64,000 nucleotides of DNA, from positions 1,178,001-1,242,000 of the forward strand of contig CAJJBQ010000001.1 in the NCBI GenBank assembly GCA_905182405.1, given 5' to 3'. The stretch is from Akkermansiaceae bacterium. GTDB taxonomy: Bacteria > Verrucomicrobiota > Verrucomicrobiia > Verrucomicrobiales > Akkermansiaceae. A model generated the notes under the pieces. The model saw only the letters and a program-made list of their open reading frames with translations, was not told where the DNA came from and ran no database searches. Shown here one piece after another: positions 60,889-64,000 of the stretch; the stretch's first letter is position 1; each line of letters opens with the position of its first letter. The translations under genes were made by a program, and so were the position numbers.

Positions 60889-62268
60889 ATGTATAAGTCC
60901 ATCCCTGTCCGACCCATGCTCACTATCCCATCAAGTAACGGAGAAGCCTTTTGCGACGGCCACACGCGCCGCGGGTTTCTCAGAATTGGGTCCCTTGGGC
61001 TCGCAGGAGCGATGCTCCCGCAACTCCTTCAAGCCGAGGCGCAGAATGTCGGCAAAGCTCGACCTCACAAGGCCCTCATCAATATTTTCCTGGCGGGCGG
61101 TCCTCCGCACCAGGACATGTTCGATCTCAAGATGAATGCCCCCTCCGAAATTCGCGGAGAGTTCAAACCAATCGCCACCAATGTCGATGGCATCGAGATC
61201 TGCGAACTGTTCCCACAGCTCGCCAAGATGATGGACAAATTTTCGGTCATCCGCTCGATGGTCGGCGCGCACGGTGGACACGACGCTATTCAGTGCCTAA
61301 CCGGCCGGACCCCGCGCGGTCCACAACCTCCCGGGGGCTGGCCCAGCATCGGGAGTGTCGTTTCAAAACTCCAGGGCCAGGTCCATCCCTCGGTTCCGTC
61401 CTTTCTCGGTCTCTCTCCCAAGTGCGGTCACGATGAGTGGGGCGACCCTGGCAAGCCCGGTTTTCTTGGACCTTCGCACGCCGCCTTCGCACCGTTCAGG
61501 GGGGGTGGAAAAGACGACATGTTGCTCGACGGGATCAGTCTCGAACGCCTGCAGGATCGCAAGGCTCTCCTCGGTAGCTTTGACCGCTTCCGCCGCGACG
61601 TCGATTCATCTGGCGCGATGGAAGGAATGGATGCCTTCACTGAGCAGGCCTTCGGCGTTCTCACCTCCAGCCGCCTCGCCGATGCCTTCGATTTGAGTAA
61701 GGAAGATCCCAAAACGGTGGAACGTTACGGCAAAGGAACTGAAAAGCTCACTGCAGACGGCCCCTGGAAACGACTCGATCAATTTCTCATGGCACGCCGT
61801 CTCATCGAAGCCGGAGCTCGTTGCGTCACGCTCGGCTTCAGTCGCTGGGATTGGCACAGCGGCAACTTCAAGCGGGCCCGCGAAGACTTTCCGCTGCTCG
61901 ACCAAGGGGTCAGTGCTCTCATGCAGGATCTTGTCGATCGCGGGATGGACAAAGACGTGACGGTTGTCGTGTGGGGCGAGTTTGGGCGCACCCCGAAAAT
62001 CAACCCCCAAGGCGGCCGCGATCACTGGCCGAAAGTCTCGTGCGCACTCGTTGGCGGCGGTGGCATGAACAACGGACAAGTTATCGGTGCCACCACGCGC
62101 GACGGCGGGGAAGCATCGGAACGCCCTGTTGAGTTTCAGGAAGTCTTCTCGACTCTTTATCAAAACCTCGGAATCGACGCGCGCCGCACCACCATCGACG
62201 ATCTTACCGGACGACCCCGTTATCTCATCGAAAACCAGTTCGCGCCCCTCCCTGAACTCGTCGGATAA
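60889..62268 (+). CDS. DUF1501 family protein (partner of the Big2-DUF1549 protein)
   Basis: A 459-residue DUF1501 protein. After about 25 residues a twin-arginine signal appears ([20 protein letters not shown]); an in-frame ATG at 60916 is an alternative start. Family blocks: [80 protein letters not shown] and [20 protein letters not shown] followed by [14 protein letters not shown]. The subclass (with '[22 protein letters not shown]' insert, here [20 protein letters not shown]) is the one usually paired with Big2/DUF1549 proteins, as found 7 bp downstream. Confidence 0.93.
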   Translation: MYKSIPVRPMLTIPSSNGEAFCDGHTRRGFLRIGSLGLAGAMLPQLLQAEAQNVGKARPHKALINIFLAGGPPHQDMFDLKMNAPSEIRGEFKPIATNVDGIEICELFPQLAKMMDKFSVIRSMVGAHGGHDAIQCLTGRTPRGPQPPGGWPSIGSVVSKLQGQVHPSVPSFLGLSPKCGHDEWGDPGKPGFLGPSHAAFAPFRGGGKDDMLLDGISLERLQDRKALLGSFDRFRRDVDSSGAMEGMDAFTEQAFGVLTSSRLADAFDLSKEDPKTVERYGKGTEKLTADGPWKRLDQFLMARRLIEAGARCVTLGFSRWDWHSGNFKRAREDFPLLDQGVSALMQDLVDRGMDKDVTVVVWGEFGRTPKINPQGGRDHWPKVSCALVGGGGMNNGQVIGATTRDGGEASERPVEFQEVFSTLYQNLGIDARRTTIDDLTGRPRYLIENQFAPLPELVG

Positions 62269-62275
62269 TTGCCAC

Positions 62276-64000
62276 GTGAAAATCCTAACCATCTTGTCCT
62301 GTGGCATCTTTTCCACAGTAATCCTCGCCACAGCCCAGCAGGATCAGGCTCCCGATGAATCCACAGCGGTCCCCGCATTTACCCTCGCTTGGAGCAAGGC
62401 CGAGCCAATCAAGCTCATCGGCCCGCACGCCACGCATCAACTTGTCCTGACTGCGAAATCGACCATCGGGGCAGATCATGATGTGACTCATTCCGCGAAA
62501 TACGGAGTCCTGCCAGAGGGCATCATTGATATCGATCCGAGCGGATTCGTGAGAGCTTACGGCGATGGCACCGCGACCGTTACCGCCACTACTGATGGAG
62601 TTACCGCTGCTCCCTTCACCATCTCGGTGCAGGGTTTTGGTAAGAGCATCCCGGTCAGCTTTCCCAACGACGTCGTTCCAATTTTCACCCGCTTCGAATG
62701 CAACAGCGGCGGGTGCCACGGCAAAGCCGAAGGCCAGAATAGCTTTCGGCTCTCTCTCCTTGGATACGAGTCGGCAGAGGACTACGAATACCTCGTCAAG
62801 GAGTCACGAGGGCGCCGTATCTTTCGGGCCGCTCCCGAGCACAGCCTGCTGCTCCTTAAGGCCAGTGGCGAACTTCCCCATCGGGGTGGTTCCCGATTGG
62901 AGAAGGACAGCGATGCCTACAAACTCATCGTGCGCTGGATCCAACAAGGCCTCCCTTACGCTCCCAAGGATGATCCCAGCGTGACACGTATCGCGGTCTT
63001 CCCGCAGGAATGCCTCACGCGGCCCGAAGCCCGCCAACAACTGCAGGTCACTGCGCACTTCAGCGACGGCAGCACCCGCGATATCACGCGCAGTGTGCAG
63101 TATGAATCAAAAGACGATGAGATGGCAGTGGCCGATGAACACGGAAGGGTCACCATGAAGAAGCGCACCGGTAGCACTTCTATTATGATTCGTTTCCAGG
63201 AACACGTTGACGTCTTCCGCGCCACAATCCCCCTCGGAGCCCCTATCGACAATTTCCCGGCCCCTACCAACTTCATTGATGAACGCATTCTTGCCAAGTT
63301 GAAGACCCTCGGACTGCCTCCCTCCGATCTCTCTGATGAGGCCACTTTCGTGCGGCGCGTGACTCTCGATATCGCGGGTCGTCTCCCGACCCTCGCCGAA
63401 TCCGATCTCTTTCTCGCCGACCCCGACCCCGCCAAACGGGCTAAACTCATTGAAACCCTCCTCGGCAGTCCGGCCTATGCCGACTACTTCGCGGGGAAGT
63501 GGTCCGCCATCCTTCGAAACAAGCGCAAGGACGACAGCCAGAAGCGCGGAACCTACGCCTTTCACTCCTGGATCCGCTCCTCGCTCAACGACAACCGTCC
63601 CTACGACGAGGTGGTGCGTGAACTCATCACGGCCACCGGGGAAGTGGGCCAGTCGCCTGCGGTGGCCTGGTACCGTTCGGTGCGGGAGAGTAAGGAACAG
63701 ATGCAGGATGTCGCGCAGGTTTTCCTTGGAATTCGCATGCAGTGCGCGCAGTGCCATCACCATCCCTACGAAAAGTGGAGCCAGGACGACTACTACGGCT
63801 TCGAGGCCTTTTTCTCCACCATCGGTCGCAAGCCCGGCGAGCAAGCAGGAGAGGAACTCATCTACCACAAACGCGGGAACGCCAAAGCTCAGAATCCCCG
63901 TTCCGGCCTCAGCCTGAAGCCCACTCCGCTCGGTGGAAAACCCCTCGAACTCGCATCCCATCAAGACCCGCGCCAGCCGCTCGCGGACTGGTTGGTGGCT
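62276..64000 (+). CDS. Big2-like / PSCyt2 DUF1549 cytochrome-type protein, 5' part only
   Basis: A GTG at 62276 opens a frame that stays open to the window edge (575 codons). A signal peptide (ILTILSCGIFSTVILATAQQ) is followed by a Big2-like Ig domain (about 30-115, SGFVRAYGDGTATVTATTDG). A c-type haem motif of the longer C-x4-C-H kind follows (RFECNSGGCHGKAEGQNSFR, near 140), then a second Big2-like domain (about 245-325). DUF1549 has RRVTLDIAGRLPTLAESDLF, with C-x-x-C-H at MQCAQCHHHPYEKWSQDDYY. The DUF1553 part would lie to the right. It is the partner of the upstream DUF1501 protein and differs from the two PSD1 proteins at 34.9-40.9 kb by its Ig domains. Function is not established. Confidence 0.92.
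   Translation, partial: MKILTILSCGIFSTVILATAQQDQAPDESTAVPAFTLAWSKAEPIKLIGPHATHQLVLTAKSTIGADHDVTHSAKYGVLPEGIIDIDPSGFVRAYGDGTATVTATTDGVTAAPFTISVQGFGKSIPVSFPNDVVPIFTRFECNSGGCHGKAEGQNSFRLSLLGYESAEDYEYLVKESRGRRIFRAAPEHSLLLLKASGELPHRGGSRLEKDSDAYKLIVRWIQQGLPYAPKDDPSVTRIAVFPQECLTRPEARQQLQVTAHFSDGSTRDITRSVQYESKDDEMAVADEHGRVTMKKRTGSTSIMIRFQEHVDVFRATIPLGAPIDNFPAPTNFIDERILAKLKTLGLPPSDLSDEATFVRRVTLDIAGRLPTLAESDLFLADPDPAKRAKLIETLLGSPAYADYFAGKWSAILRNKRKDDSQKRGTYAFHSWIRSSLNDNRPYDEVVRELITATGEVGQSPAVAWYRSVRESKEQMQDVAQVFLGIRMQCAQCHHHPYEKWSQDDYYGFEAFFSTIGRKPGEQAGEELIYHKRGNAKAQNPRSGLSLKPTPLGGKPLELASHQDPRQPLADWLVA

Noticed and set aside
1..64000. CRISPR array, tRNA, rRNA, prophage or integrase
   Set aside because: I looked for regularly spaced repeats, cloverleaf-like segments and phage structural or integrase motifs and found none.

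Overview
The window looks like a chromosomal segment of a Verrucomicrobiota bacterium; a planctomycete is the main alternative. The reason is the very high density of PVC-superphylum secreted families: DUF1501, DUF1549/DUF1553 (PSCyt/PSD1), DUF1552, DUF1587/1592/1588/1585 (PSD3), DUF1800, a PVC membrane-bound dehydrogenase with C-terminal haem domain, and lamin-tail/CotH proteins. Base composition is moderately GC-rich over most of the window and visibly poorer in G+C at about 28.5-33.3 kb and 48.8-52.1 kb. I saw no rRNA, tRNA or CRISPR array.

Layout. (1) 1-1.4 kb: the 3' end of hisF, a degraded stretch and a VanZ-like gene. (2) 1.4-5.3 kb, minus strand: a DUF1592-type cytochrome gene and a DUF1552 gene with a small interrupted gene between them. 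(3) 5.6-18.3 kb, minus strand: one tightly packed eight-gene MoxR/Bat operon. Order from its 5' end: moxR, DUF58, a DUF4381-like membrane protein, batA-like VWA, batB-like VWA fused to a cysteine-less thioredoxin fold and an acidic TPR-like tail, batD/batE fusion, then two tandem HtrA-like proteins, of which only the last keeps a catalytic triad. (4) 18.6-21.8 kb, minus: a glycosylasparaginase and a double alpha/beta-hydrolase with a CE15-like first half. (5) 22.3-28.2 kb, plus: a small basic protein, a 1532-residue isochorismatase/ThuA/PVC-dehydrogenase/HEAT/cytochrome fusion, and pdxH, separated by three copies of a hairpin repeat. (6) 28.5-42.3 kb: three DUF1501 modules, one with DUF1800 and two with DUF1549/DUF1553 cytochromes. 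(7) 42.5-47 kb, minus: a giant lamin-tail/CotH protein. (8) 47-52.1 kb, plus: a transposase remnant, an anmK gene broken by an in-frame TGA, a symporter fragment, and two genes of different base composition (spermidine-synthase-like and a U32/RlhA-like peptidase). (9) 52.4-60 kb, minus: a haem-motif/terpene-cyclase-fold protein, a broken serine hydrolase and a DUF1552 / double-NIPSNAP / DUF1592 operon. (10) 60.1-64 kb: a lamin-tail pseudogene and a sixth module, DUF1501 plus a Big2-DUF1549 protein that runs off the end.

How they work together. Six copies of the 'secreted DUF15xx protein plus c-type cytochrome' module suggest an envelope redox or degradative strategy that has been duplicated repeatedly. 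Their substrates are not known and I do not assign any. The Bat operon probably forms an AAA/VWA complex at the membrane, here tied to periplasmic protease-like PDZ proteins. Intergenic regions carry a striking amount of gene debris (glycosidase-like, RAYT transposase, SSS symporter, class C beta-lactamase-like, lamin-tail) and at least two otherwise complete reading frames with a single in-frame stop. This suggests active gene turnover.
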